Positions 44,541-55,959 of a stretch of DNA of 64,000 nucleotides are shown in pieces (position 1 is the stretch's first letter; each line of letters starts with the position of its first letter). The DNA is taken from the NCBI GenBank assembly GCA_013407085.1, contig JACCGJ010010185.1, positions 37,413 through 101,412 of the forward strand, written 5' to 3'. Origin of the DNA: Atriophallophorus winterbourni (taxonomy: Eukaryota > Platyhelminthes > Trematoda > Plagiorchiida > Microphallidae). A model generated the notes under the pieces. It had not been told where the DNA came from. It searched no databases and saw only the letters and a program-made list of their open reading frames with translations. The position numbers and the translations under genes are program-made.

Positions 44541-44960
44541 TTTTATGATGATGATTAATGTAAGGCTGATGTTGTTTTTAATGATGATGGTTAAGATGAT
44601 GATGAATACGACGATGAGGATTTTGATAAGCAAAATGATGAAGGCAAAGCTGATGTTGCTTTTTATGATGATGAAGAAAAACATGATTATTGGGATGATG
44701 CTGTTGATGTTGATACTGATAGTGATGATGATGCAGGTAATGTTGATGTTGTTTTTCATGGTGATGAAGATGAAGATGATGGGGGTAATGATGATGATGA
44801 GGGTACAGCTGATGTTGTTTATCATAATTATTTCAAAAAATATCATGATAATGATTATAATGATGACCATTTCGATGAATGTAACGCTTATGACGGTTGT
44901 AGCTCTATGAAAAATGAGTATGGTGATGTTAACTTCGATGAGCGTGATCGTTGATGGTGT
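44527..44960. repeat. GAT/ATG-rich low-complexity tract
   Basis: About 430 bp of imperfect GATGATG trinucleotide runs mixed with longer motifs (AAAGCTGATGTTG, GTAATGTTGATGTTGTTTTT). The long Met- or Ile-rich open frames on both strands are products of the repeat, not genes. Confidence 0.8.
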
Positions 44961-45959
44961 CGTGATTGAATGTTATAATTCGTTGCGTACTATCATAATT
45001 AAACCTGAATTAATACTTTCTATTTTGACTATCTTTTAGCTTTCAAACGACCATATTTAGCGACAATCACCATAATTATAGATATTAATTCTGTATCGTA
45101 TTCCACAACACTAATTTTTGAACTGGATCCAAGGTTGTCAAAGCCGGGTGGATAGGCTCGCAATTCCAAAATCCTCCAATGGCACGCGTCTCATATAGTT
45201 TTTGACAACCAAATCCAGCACGATGCCTGTACGCGTGGTCTTGTGTGACTTGGCGGAACTGCTTCTACTGACAGGAAAAATGGTGTAGGCAGCTGACTGG
45301 CGCCTCAAAACCAGCGTGCTTCGGGAAGGAGGAGTTTGTAAGTCCATGAAGGCGGTCTACCTGGGGAAAGGAAAACTCTTATCTTACACCTTCACTGCCT
45401 TGTGGCTACATATAATCATGAAAAACGCCTCAGGAGACAACCTCGAGGAAAATTCCGGAGCCGGGAACACGTTACGCATTCTGAAGTTCTATACAACGTG
45501 GCCCTGCCAACTGAAGCGACGGCATGTTTGTCCAAACTTATCAGCCTACCTGTTCCTTCGGCTCCGGTGGTGCCGTGAAAAGGGAGCTTTCGCTGCGTGG
45601 GCAACTGCTAGTTTTCCACTTGGAACTGCCTTGGCGTAAATCAAAACGCTCCAATGGAGAGGACACTCCATTCCGCTTTTATGGATAATAACAAGGGAAG
45701 CAGCATATAACGGTTAAAAGATATGGCTTTATTGGCGTTGAGCTCAGCGCCTGGGCTGCTTCGAAAAGACATTTTAAGTCTCATTGGACGGCTAACGCCC
45801 GCCCCAAGCTAAGCAGCCCCCAGCTAATATGGTGCCGTCTCGCCACGGCCTACTATCCTCTTCGGGTGCATGGGATTAGGAATCAAACGACAAGCAGATT
45901 GTTTTACTCCGCATAAGCGGAACGAACTACTAGAAAACAAATACCATTTCCGAAACTGG

Positions 45960-47160
45960 GAACCTGGAACGTCCGGTCCATGCTTCCCGGATTCCATGAC
46001 GACGTCTCGAATATCAGAGGCGTAAGAATATCTGCTGTAACTCCGCCATGGACGGTCCCAAGCCCGTCTGAGAAAGGAGTAGGTTTAGGCTTAGGGCTAG
46101 CCACCCGATTCCGTAAAACCTTTATTGCCAAGGAAACGATGACAACATATCCGTGGTTAGGTCATGTCTGCAATATGGATCCCAGTTCGCATACGAAGGT
46201 AGCCATGCACTGGCATCCGCAAAGTATACGACAAAGGGGGCGGCCCAAGGAAACTTGGCGCAGAACTTTGGAACGCGAACTACATGCACAAGGTTTCACG
46301 GTGCAGACGGCAACGAAAACAGCGACAGACCGAAACCACTGGCGTGAAGTTGTCTTTGCCTCATGTTCCACCCGGCACGGAGCGGACTGGATGAATGAAT
46401 GAAGAAAATCTGCTGTGATCAACAAGGAACTGAAGAGAATGAATGTCGACGTGGCTGCCCTTTAAGAGACGCGATTACCAGACACTGGTATATTGACAGA
46501 AAGAGAATACACATTTTTTGGAAAGGACGAGGTTCCGAAGAGCCTCAACTGCATGAAGTTGCGTTTGCCGTTCGAAACGAACCACTCAGAGCAACAGAAC
46601 TGAGCCATAGCGGGAGCGAACAGATTTGGACTTTAAATCTGAAGTGCATTGATGGTGGCATTAATGAGTAAACGTTTGAGCGCCAACACGCTTTGCGACG
46701 CCTGCTGCGAAAGATGCTTCATATCATAACCTCGCAATATTCCTGAAAAACGTGCACAAGGATACTCTGTAGTTGTATTTGGTGATTTCAATGTTACAGT
46801 TGGTGCTGATTACGAATCTTGGCAAAACTGTCTCGGGAGGTTCAAGGTACGTAAAACCAATGAAAATGGACAACGCCTTTTAGAATTGAGCACACAGTTG
46901 AGTCTTTGTGCCAGTAACACTTTCTTTCAAACAAAACAACAGCATAAGTTCTTTTGGAAACATCCTCGCTCTAAGCATTGGCATCAGATTGATCTAATTC
47001 TTTTTAGGTGCACCAATATAGGATGTGTACTTCTCACCAGATCATATCAAAGCGCAGAATGTGACACTGATCATTCTCTGGTCTGTGCAAAACTGGAGCT
47101 ACCAGACACGAAATATCACCGCAACAAATTACCTGCTAAGCCTAGGATAGACTTCACCTA
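45960..47160 (+). pseudogene. RTE-like endonuclease, split by insertion
   Basis: Starts KLGTWNVRSMLPGFHDD near 45,957-46,010, is cut at 46,038 and resumes at 46,417 as INKELKRMNVDVAAL (the ETRW position is lost to a shift). It continues with FFWKGRGSEEPQLH and GFAVRNE-like sequence, VVFGDFNVTVGADYESW near 46,770-46,820, HQIDLILF near 46,985 and CDTDHSLVCAKL near 47,065. These are the expected endonuclease motifs (TWN, GDFN, D-L-I, DH). Several frame changes. Confidence 0.8.
46039..46401 (+). mobile_element. Nested 5'-truncated RTE insertion with 15-bp target duplication
   Basis: 46,024-46,038 and 46,402-46,416 are the same 15 bases (AAGAATATCTGCTGT and AAGAAAATCTGCTGT, one mismatch), a target-site duplication. 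The insert encodes the end of another RTE protein: YPWLGHVCNMDPS, RQRGRPKETWRRTLERELHA and HWREVVFASCSTRHGADW, finishing with an ATGAATGAATGAAG tail. That last 86-codon stretch is open. The host RTE protein reads smoothly from one side to the other once the insert is skipped. Confidence 0.85.
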
Positions 47161-47329
47161 ATCTAGCTGCGCGATTAGCAAAATCCTTCACAGCCGAGTT
47201 TAGTGAGACAACCCAACTTTAATCTGCTTCAGGAAGCTGGTAATCAATATGAAGCTGCATATGCCGGGTCGCACAATCCACGTTCGGCCCGAAAAAAAGC
47301 TCGAACGAGCGACTAGTTTGAAGCAAAAG

Positions 47330-49055
47330 CTTCTAAGATGACTGATGTGTTGAATGAGAAGCAGTCAGTATTCTTGAGGTTCAAAGTTATCCCAACAGAT
47401 GGAAACTTACGACTTTTAAGAACAGCTAGAAATAAAGTCCAACAGACTGTAAGGCGATGTGCAAATGACTATTGGACAGAAATTAGCCTCAGTATCTAAA
47501 TAGCTGCGGATACCGGAAATTTTCACGGCATATATGATGGGATCAAGAGAGCCATTGATCCAAAACGGCTCCCATTAAGTATGTATCCAGTGACACGGGT
47601 GCGGAGAAACCTCAGCAGATGGAAATATGGGTAAAGCACTTCTCCTCTCTCTACTTCAGGGACAGTACTCTTTCACCGCTTGTACTTGAAAATGTCGAGT
47701 GGTTGCCCACTATTGAATATCTAGATACTCACCCTACTCTCGATGTGCTCAATAGGGCAATCGACCGCTTAGCGAACGGGATGGCCCCTGGTGAGAACGA
47801 AATTCCACCTGAGCTCATCAAATGCTGTAGAAAAGCATCATTACAACTTCTTCACTATTTGCTTATTCGGTGCTGGCTGGGGGAGTGTGTCCCACAAGAG
47901 ATGCAATACACAAAAATCATCACGCTTTTTAAGAATAAAGGGGATAGAGGGGACTGCAACAGTTACTGAGGAATATCCCTTCTGAATGTTATAGGCAAAT
48001 TGTTTGCTAAAGTCTTCAACATCCGGCTGCAAGTTTTAGCTGATAGAATTTACTCCGAATATCAGTGTGGTTTCTGCAAGGTAAGATGAAAGGTTGACAT
48101 GATATTCTCCCTTAAACAACTTCAAGAAAAGTGTCGGGAACAGCGTATACCATTAAACGCTGTTTTAATTGATATAAAGAAGCCATTCGACTACGTCTTC
48201 AGGAAGGGTGTTTTTAAAATGCTTGATTTGCTAGGCTGCCTCAAAGATTGTTGATGCTTGTTATTTTGTTCCACTCGGACATAAAGGGCTCAGTCCATTT
48301 TAACGATTTCCACTCAGAAGCCGTTGAAACCTTGGTTCAACCATTGCCGATAACCTCTCCCTAGACACGGAGATTAATAGGCGTATTGGCAGAGCAGCTG
48401 TCATTCTGTCCCGTTTGAACTCTCGTGTTTGGGATAACCGCAATCTGAATGTAAAGACGAAGATGACGGTATACAGCGCGTGCGTACTGAATGATCTACT
48501 GTACGGCAGTGAAACCTGGACCACTCACGCAAGACACGAACGGAAGTTGAATTCTGTCCATCTATGAAGCATCTGTCGTAACGTGAACATAACGTGACTG
48601 ATGCTGAAGTGCTTTCGAAAGATGGTCTAAAGAGCATGTTCCCTCTATTGCGGCAATGCCGCCTGCGCTGGCTTGGTCATGTCTATTGAATGCAAAATGG
48701 TCGTATTTCAAAAGAATTACACCATGGTTAGTTGCAACTAGGAAGTCGACCATTGGGCAGACCGCACTCGCGGTACAAATACGTTTGCAAAAGAGATATG
48801 AAAGCTCTCGGCATCGACTCGACGAATTTGGAGGAATTTGCTTTTGAGAGCTCACATTTGAGGCACTGTGTAAAGCGTCGTCCGCAAGCTGGGGAGAAGC
48901 AGATACAACTATTGGCTGCTGAATGCAGATCACGCCTCTGGGTTGCAACTGACGCCCCACATCGGAGTTCTGACTTTCGTTGCAAGCGCTGCAGGAGATA
49001 TTGTTCCTCCGGAATCGGACTGTTTAGTCATTCCGAATTCTGCAAAACTTGAACA
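47330..49055 (+). pseudogene. RTE-like reverse transcriptase and zinc-finger C terminus
   Basis: 47,619-47,969 reads IDRLANGMAPGENEIPPELI and KIITLFKNKGDRGDCNSY (finger motifs). Near 48,000 LNVIGKLFAKVFNIRL, then Q-C-G-F. The catalytic-box region is missing. 48,335-48,565 reads TIADNLSLDTEINRRIGRAA and LLYGSETWTTHARHERKL. 48,732-49,052 reads LGRPHSRYKYVCKRDMKALG and ends with a C2H2-like finger, FRCKRCRRYCSSGIGLFSH, common at the end of this type of protein. Inactive. Confidence 0.8.
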
Positions 49056-49119
49056 TACACGAGTTTGTGATGTACATCCATGGTCGACGTCGACCGTTGG
49101 AGGCCAACAACAAGTTTTT

Positions 49120-49670
49120 GAATTCTTAGATTGGCAGGGCGTGATGCACGTCTCTTTGCAATATTGTGAGACGTGTGATCATAAAGGTTTGAATTTTGCA
49201 GCTAGAATCAACTCGGAAGTAGTGAAGCTGTATGACTTGCGCTCGACATAGAACCCTTTGCGACATTCGAAATCGGACCTGCGTACGCTGGTTGCAGTTC
49301 TCTTCCGATGGGAAGATGTTGCTTATAGCAGCGAACTATAATCACATCTGCTTGGTCGACGGTTTCAAGGGGGGGCATCTTCATATGCTCATAGTTAGTA
49401 CTCTATGGCAGCTATTAAAACCATTGCGTGAATATTCACACAGTCCCCATAATTCTACTTTTCTTACTTAAGAATTGTCATTAGACAAAGGCTGCCTTTA
49501 TGCGCTTAATTAGTCATGAAGCTCCTGTTAGTTTTGCTGATCTCACTGTCTTTCATCTCCACATTATTTGACCAGCAACACGGATCGTCTAACGCTGGAT
49601 GCATCGTTTACTCCGGACAGTCAGTTTGTAATGGTTGGTTCCCCTCGATGGTCACGTGAACATCTGGTCT
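49120..49670 (+). pseudogene. WDR82: WDR82 (Swd2-like) gene fragment, copy 2
   Basis: Readings: QGVMHVSLQYCETCDHKGLN then FAARINSEVVKLYDLRS (49,135-49,249), which correspond to the WD40 repeat preceding the part seen in copy 1. Then a frameshift, [20 protein letters not shown] and LVDGFKGGHLHML (49,295-49,390), a 180-bp intron-like gap, TLDASFTPDSQFVMVGSP (49,590-49,645) and, shifted by one, LDGHVNIWS (about 49,645-49,668). There the WDR82 sequence stops abruptly against a CR1-like fragment. It reaches further upstream than copy 1 but lacks the C terminus. Confidence 0.8.
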
Positions 49671-51727
49671 TCGAGAGCTGTGGATGTAGCTCCAATCGGA
49701 TTTCGTTCTATTTTATCCATGAGATTGATTTGATACTTTTCCTTATCCTTCTGGACAAGTTTAGTAACTTTCCTTATCAATAAACGGTAAGATTCCCGAA
49801 ATTCAGGTTTTGATTGCAGAAAGTGGCTTCTCCGAGCACATTTTCTCACCTTTATCCATTTCCGTGTTTGACTCCGGATCACAAATATGAATCCCTTTTT
49901 AGTTTTTTGGGAAACATATTTTAAATAGAGTTCTATTTGTTGATTGATTTTATAAAGAATCGATGACCAGCATTGTTGGGCATCAATGGTAATCGGTGCC
50001 CAGTCAGTGACTCCTTGAAGAGCCATTGATAATGCAACCGTATCGATCTTTCGTATCAATTTCCGAGCATCACTCGATCTTTTCGCATCAGATATATAGT
50101 CGAAAAACAATGATTATATAAGCACTCTTTCTAAGTGGCGCTTCATAGCAGATATCCTCAATGACATTTTCCTCACTCGTCAGAACAAAATCGAGTAAGG
50201 ACGGTGTGTTTGTGCATCTGAAGCGAGTGCTGCTTGAGATGTGGTTATATAAAGGAATTTCGTTGAACATATTGGTCAAGAGAATTCACCGGTAGAATCT
50301 CGTTTTTTAGTACATTCGGGAGATTAAAGTCACCCATGAGCAGGACGTTGTTTGGATATCTGGAAACAACCAGCTGAGTTTTCTCAATTAAACTAGCAAT
50401 GTATGCTTCGTCTACTGAAGGTGGGCGGTAAGTCACACCAACATAAGTTTCTATCTGTTGCAAATTTAAGTGAACACCAAAGTGTATCTTCCAGTAACAA
50501 ATCATTATCCGTGAATTCTCTGAACGTTAGGTGTTGATCATAGTAAATAGCAACATCTCCTCCTTCACGGTCAATACAATCACGATGAAACGGGAATATG
50601 TTTGGAATGGAAATTTCCTCCTCAAGTAATTGCTGATTAAACCAGGTTTCCGTTACTTCTATCGAGAGTGGTGAACGTTTTTAACGAAGCTTGATGAGCT
50701 CATGTAACTTATTTATCAAGCATTGTGCATTAGTGTACGGACATCTGATGTTTGATCTTGATAAATGTGTTGGATAATGAGTATTTGATCAGATTATTTG
50801 AGTACAGTCCGAAGATGATGGGCTTCGGGTTAACGGGTATACAACATCACCGACACCGATAGAGTCGGTCGACATCCGTTATTGGAGCAAGATTTCCCGT
50901 ATCACTGTGATCAGTACCAACAGATTCGGCAACTTCCACGATAGAGTCGGTTTTCCATTGTTCACTGATAATTCTGATCTCTCGTGGAACTTTGTATCGA
51001 TACTCTTTCCATTTGTTAAGCACCATAGTGGTGGTCAAATGTGTCAGCTTAAGGAGTCCTGGACAATTACCTTCGTAATTCGGTGACCTCGGGAATCGGG
51101 AGTTTAATGATAACACCTACATTGCTGTTTTGGATAGCATTACTAATAAATCTCCACTGTCGTATGTCTTGGTTGGCTGTAAACATTGTATATGAACCAG
51201 TGGCATCTTCTGGGACATCAACGAGAATAAGCGTGCGCTAATTGCGCACGCAACATCTTATGTAACCTTCCGGTGGTGATTTTGCCCGCTCTGACCACGG
51301 CACATCACACGAGATGTATTTTCCATGCCGTCTTGTAGCGAGTATGTCGATAAAAGTATATCTTCTGAATCCTTCTTATTTTGCAACACTTCCTTGAGCA
51401 ACAGTGGTTTATCTTGGTTTAGCGCTTTAGGAAAACGACTCAAGCGTATCAACGAAGCCGAGTGAATCGCTTTTAGATCCATCCGAGTGCAAAGTTTTAG
51501 CCATTTAGTCAAGTCGTTCTGGTGCCCATTCGACAATAACGTCTTAGTCATCTCTGACACGTTGGTGCAGATAACACAAATATGAAATTCTTTCGAGGCA
51601 ACTTTGGTTAATGGGGCATTCGATGTAAACGGTTTCAGCTTTGAGACGTTTATTACACTTTCCTGGGTGCCGTGGTGCAACAATTCAACCTTTTCCAAAG
51701 AATGTTCTGGTGGTGGTAAAGTTGAGC
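49670..51727 (-). mobile_element. CR1-like fragment (ORF1 and endonuclease), 3' part missing
   Basis: Same family as 18,276-22,860. Minus-strand order: ORF1 C-terminal half (51,700-51,258, STSLKPFTSN-like to KWLKLCTRMDLKAI), leader to endonuclease (51,116-50,600), the WCSLELA-equivalent and VTYRPPSVDEAYIASLIEKT (50,505-50,370), VLLMGDFNLP (50,340-50,310, an intact GDFN), FRCTNTPSLLDFVLTSEE (50,220-50,170) and the RT linker to 49,698. It lacks the whole RT and 3' tail, so it is not a normal 5'-truncated copy. Confidence 0.8.
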
Positions 51728-51778
51728 GTTTTAGTTTGTTTAGTTTTCAGACGCTCTTGACATCTTGACAATGAGAGA

Positions 51779-51991
51779 ATGAGGTTTTTGTTATATCAAG
51801 GTTCATTCGCTTCTGATAAAAATGTTAAAATATCAATATTCAAAAATTTATACTGTGTAGAATTTCATGGATGGAAACATGAAGCTATTAATCATATTCG
51901 CAATGTATCTGAAGTTTTTATTTTAGAAATCGGAAGTAGCATAACTAAAGGCCCGGGTGCACGTATCTTCATGAACACTGATGCTGTTTAA
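51779..51991 (+). CDS. Unidentified 70-codon ORF
   Basis: Opens MRFLLYQGSFASDKNVKISI and closes GPGARIFMNTDAV before TAA. No signal peptide or known domain is recognised. It lies between two CR1 fragments and does not match their proteins. A real small gene or exon cannot be told from chance. Confidence 0.25.
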   Translation: MRFLLYQGSFASDKNVKISIFKNLYCVEFHGWKHEAINHIRNVSEVFILEIGSSITKGPGARIFMNTDAV

Positions 51992-51999
51992 GCTGCTAC

Positions 52000-52590
52000 A
52001 TACATATAAACTGCTATTGGCAAACTGCAAACTTGGATTCCCAATGTGTTCATTGAAAGCGCTTGCAGTGTGTTTTGTTTTCAATCTCCTCACTCCAATT
52101 CACATACGTAGCTTATGTAGCAGAATACTATTGCTTCATCCTTGCTTATCTCCTGACTCGGTCTAGTTTATACCGATGTCAAGACAAGATGATGCACAGA
52201 GCTTTATGTCTTTAGAGCAGTAAATCGCACGCGTGAATTCAGGTTCCATCAAGAGTGATTGACAACAGCATGCTGATTTTACAGTTTAATTTCTGATCGT
52301 GAAATTTACAAAGGGACTGAACAAAGGAACGAATAGTTGGAAAGGTCCTGTGGTGTATTTTCAGTATTTTTTTCTCATCCGCAATACGAGGTATTTGCTT
52401 ATTGGCGCCCTACGCCGACGCTTGTTTCGAAGTCATTGAACTTCGAGTGTGTATGGTTTTTCCAACGTGAGATATGAGCAGAAAGGTTAGTTCAACTTCT
52501 TTTGGGCTCTTTAAAGAATTCACGAGTACTTATTCGCGATTGGACGAACGCTGGACTGTAGCTTAGGCCGTAAATCCTAAAACAACAATT
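52000..52590. other. No feature recognised
   Basis: No convincing ORF or repeat match. Confidence 0.35.
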
Positions 52591-52599
52591 GTGATAGTC

Positions 52600-53440
52600 A
52601 CGGGTTCGTGACAGATCTGTGGGCGAGGATATGTACTGCTGATGAGCAAAACTCAAGCTTTGTGCTTCCAATCAATGCTGTGGATAGTTTAAAGAACTCG
52701 GAACTTTTATGTAGTCACAGTTATTGGCCAAATATACTTTCTTTTTAAATGACACACCTGTGGTCAATCAAATTCAGCAAAGCTGAAAACAACTTAGGTC
52801 TCCTTAAAAGAGTCCTAGGTTCGTTTGGCCCCAATATTGCCTGCAAATTGATTTCAACGTACATCCGTCCTCATGTTGTATATGCAATACTGACATGGGA
52901 TCCTTGGTTGAAAAAAGATATTCTGCTATTAGAAACTCCACAGCGCAGAGCGACAAAACTCGTCCCGGGATTATCAAATTATCCATACGAAACGCGACTT
53001 AAATTATTGAATTTGCATTCGGCTGAATACAGACGGAAACGATGAGCACTTATATTCATTTGGACAATGCTTAATCAAACAAATCATCCTTGCGGTCATT
53101 TGTTTCATTTTTACCATAACACACATCTGCGAGGTCACCAATTAAAACTTCACCAACAGCATAGCAGGTTGAACTGCCACAAATATGCATTTTCCGTTCG
53201 CAATATGCAACTGTGGAACAGTTTTCCTACTCATGTGGTACAATCTGGAACTGTTGAAGTTTTCAAAAAATCACTAGATATCCGCATGGAAAAGTATGTT
53301 TTTTGTGTTTGACCATAATCTAACAATATTTTGATATTTTTTACCATCCGACCCGATGTTCATTTTTATGGGTCTTGTAAAGCATAGCTTTTTAGCTGCA
53401 TATAATCTATGAATAAATCTATGAATAAATCAAAAGAATA
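52600..53440 (+). pseudogene. CR1-like reverse transcriptase C-terminal fragment with 3' tail
   Basis: Same family as 3,600-7,895. Reads AENNLGLLKRVLGSFGPNIA, STYIRPHVVYAILTWDPWLK and RRATKLVPGLSNYPYETRLK (52,749-53,045). After one stop comes FSVRNMQLWNSFPTHVVQSG (53,195-53,255). It then runs to a 3' tail of ATCTATGAATAA repeats near 53,405-53,430. 5'-truncated. Confidence 0.8.
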
Positions 53441-53689
53441 AACACAATAATACCCGAGGCTATGTTTCTTGTTACAACAAGCACTGTAGATATCATAATA
53501 CAATACATGATTCCACCTATCTCCGGGCCAATAGCCGAATAGATGCAGACCACATTGTATAAGTTTCATCACTACGAGTATGTGCGTTTTGTTCATGATC
53601 ATCAGTTTTCACGCTATCTACATCTTAACAGGCTCAGGTGATTGATCATGTTTGCTGAACCAAACGTATACAACATTTGCATACAAACG

Positions 53690-54130
53690 CAAATCGTTTA
53701 CTATTTAAACACTGTTAATCGCATGCAGGTTCTGATCCCACTGTCTCAATGCGACGATTGCGAGCAGCACGAACCCGTTCGTGGGGTATAAGAATGTGCT
53801 TCATGCATCCTAACTTTATGAACGTTTCAAAACCCTTCGTACTTACGAGTAGTCTCTAGTTTATATTGGGGATCAAATCAAGTGTTTCTTGATATCCACA
53901 TAAAACATTGAATGCGACGCAACCAGGAAAAAATGAAGACCTTTGGGAGAAGGAGTTTATTGTTATTATTTAGTGTGTTGACTATGTACAAATGGTATTT
54001 AACAGATGTATAATGTTGAATAAATTACTGAACAGATAACTGACTGACGATTGAAAGAACTCGATATTTCAATATGGCGGCATCAGTAATCGAAATGAAT
54101 GGATAATGATCGAACTAAGAAATTAGGATT
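53690..54130 (+). repeat. Dispersed repeat R2, copy c
   Basis: Aligns with 16,310-16,625 and 35,090-35,490, and has the clearest AATAAA-type signal of the three (TTGAATAAATTACTGAACAG). A TATGGCGGCA at the far end is also shared. Confidence 0.6.
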
Positions 54131-54189
54131 AAATTAGTCATAAGACCGTAATCTACACATCCGCGCATTATAAAAATGTAATTCAGTCT

Positions 54190-55860
54190 GCACATTTCCG
54201 TATGTTACGCAACAAAGTGACTAAACTTGTGCGAGAGGATAAGGAAGCGCACCAATTGATGCTCCTGCCGAAAGTAAAACGCAAACCTAAGCTACTATAC
54301 AAGATCATGAACGCGAAAGCAAAAGTCAAACCAGGTGAAAAACTCACTGAAACAGCGTTGGAAACCGCAAGTGCTCTAGCAGTTCGCTACTCTGAAGTGC
54401 TCGTGTCGAAGGTTTCAGTGGAACGTTTTGAGTATTTAATCGAAACAGGAATCGAAACTTGATGCGATATTTCTATAAATCCATTGATTGTTGCAAGTCA
54501 TTTGCTCAAACTAATCGCGAGAAAATCCCCAGGAGCGAATGGCATCACACCGGATGTGCTCAGGTTCTGTCGCCGTCAGCTTTGTGAACCGCTCTCCTGC
54601 ATGTCTAAATAATCGTTGCTCAAGTGAGTTCTACCGAATGATTGGGAGTCAGGCGTGGTAACCCTTATTTTCTTCTGCAGATTATCCTTCCGTCACACGT
54701 TGACCTTCTATTGCTAAGGTCACGGAACGTATAGTCTCGAAAAGATTGTTTGCACACTTTGAATCGCTTAATTTGTTTTCGCCAGCACAGAATGGATTTC
54801 GATCTCACCGATCCTTTCTCACAAATCTTCTCATAGCACTCGAGGACTGGACGAATGAGTTGGATGTAAGTTCTTGCAACCACGTCTGTTACCTAGACAT
54901 TTCGAAACCTATTAGCAGAATCAATCATCATCCGCTTTTCAAAAAGCTGATGCGTTCAGGAATATGTGAACCTATATTCTCATGGTTGTGTGACTATTTG
55001 CCAGATCGAAACACCAGAGTTAAAGTTAACAGAGTGCTATCACAAACGTTCGAAGCGATGAGTGGAGTCCCACAAGGATCTGTGCTAGGCACGTTCCTCT
55101 TTCTGCTGTATATAAATGATTAACCCCGCCCTCCTCATATCGTCCAAAATGGTCCTGTTCGCGGAAGATATAAACATTTGGACGCCAATCTGTTCTACCT
55201 AGGATTGTAAGAAACTGCAATTGGATTTGGACAGCGTGTCGAATTGGACGGCTATGAATGACATGTTATTCAACATACAGAAATGTAAGATGCTCCAGCT
55301 TGGCAAGAATGTTCCTTGGACATATCGATTGGGAACTGAAAACCTAGCATGGAGATAGTTAGAAAAAGATCTTGAAGTGTGGATAAGCGGTAACCTGAAG
55401 GGCACAGTGCACTGCCAGAATATATATCGAAGTGCCAACAGATTGTTAGGTATGTTTCAAGGAATATTTGGAAGATTCTCTCTTGTAACGTTACCAAGGA
55501 TAATGAATGTCTACCTTCGTCCAACGATGGAGTATGCGGTAGAGTTTTGGGCTTCTTGGCTGCGAAAAGACATTTCTCTCTTCGATAAAATCTATCATAG
55601 AACAACAAAGGTATTGATGGGTCTTCGCAATGTTCCGTATACCGAATGACGGCGACGTCTGGGTCTTTTTGACTTTACCTAAGGGAGGATACGACGCGAT
55701 ATTATTCTGACCTATAGAATAGTGTCTACCGAAGGACATCTACTGAAATACTTGTTGATGTATGTGATGAAAAAGTAACACGCGGACATAACTTATCCCA
55801 GTATGCCTTTAGGCATATACAAAGTTCAAAGTTCATTCAAAGTTGTGATGGTCTAAACAG
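54190..55860 (+). pseudogene. CR1-like reverse transcriptase
   Basis: 54,202-54,462 is the linker (NKVTKLVREDKEAHQLMLLP). Near 54,520 K-S-P-G-A-N-G-I-T-P-D-V-L. 54,746-55,123 is open: SPAQNGFRSHRSFLTNLLIA, CYLDISKP and SGVPQGSVLGTFLFLLYIND. The FADD box near 55,160 reads FAED. 55,377-55,649 is open: DISLFDKIYHRTTKVLMGLR. It ends near 55,830 with CAAAGTTCAAAGTTCATTC, a tail resembling that of the 18.3-kb family. Relatives lie at 39.4 and 41.4 kb. Confidence 0.8.
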
Positions 55861-55959
55861 CATTTAGCTTAGCAATAACCATAAGATGGAGTTATGAGTT
55901 ATATACAAAAAAAAGGATTAACAGGAAAACTCAGGTAATGTAAAACGTATCAAAATGTG

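Larger units (their letters stand above)
45110..49055 (+). mobile_element. RTE-like non-LTR retrotransposon, broken, with nested insertion
   Basis: A GC-richer leader (45,110-45,960) precedes GTWNVRSM-type coding at about 45,960, endonuclease to 47,160, linker, reverse transcriptase (47,620-48,540) and a C-terminal zinc-finger end at 49,052. An unrelated RTE 3' piece (46,039-46,401) sits inside the endonuclease. The core RT region around the catalytic box is deleted near 48,260. Stops and shifts are frequent. Confidence 0.8.

Noticed and set aside
44481..44910. Long Met-rich and Ile-rich open frames on both strands
   Set aside because: They arise from the GAT/ATG trinucleotide tract and have no normal protein composition.
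45316..45639. 107-codon open frame in GC-richer DNA
   Set aside because: It lies in the leader of the RTE-like element and shows no domain; the RTE coding begins later, near 45,957.
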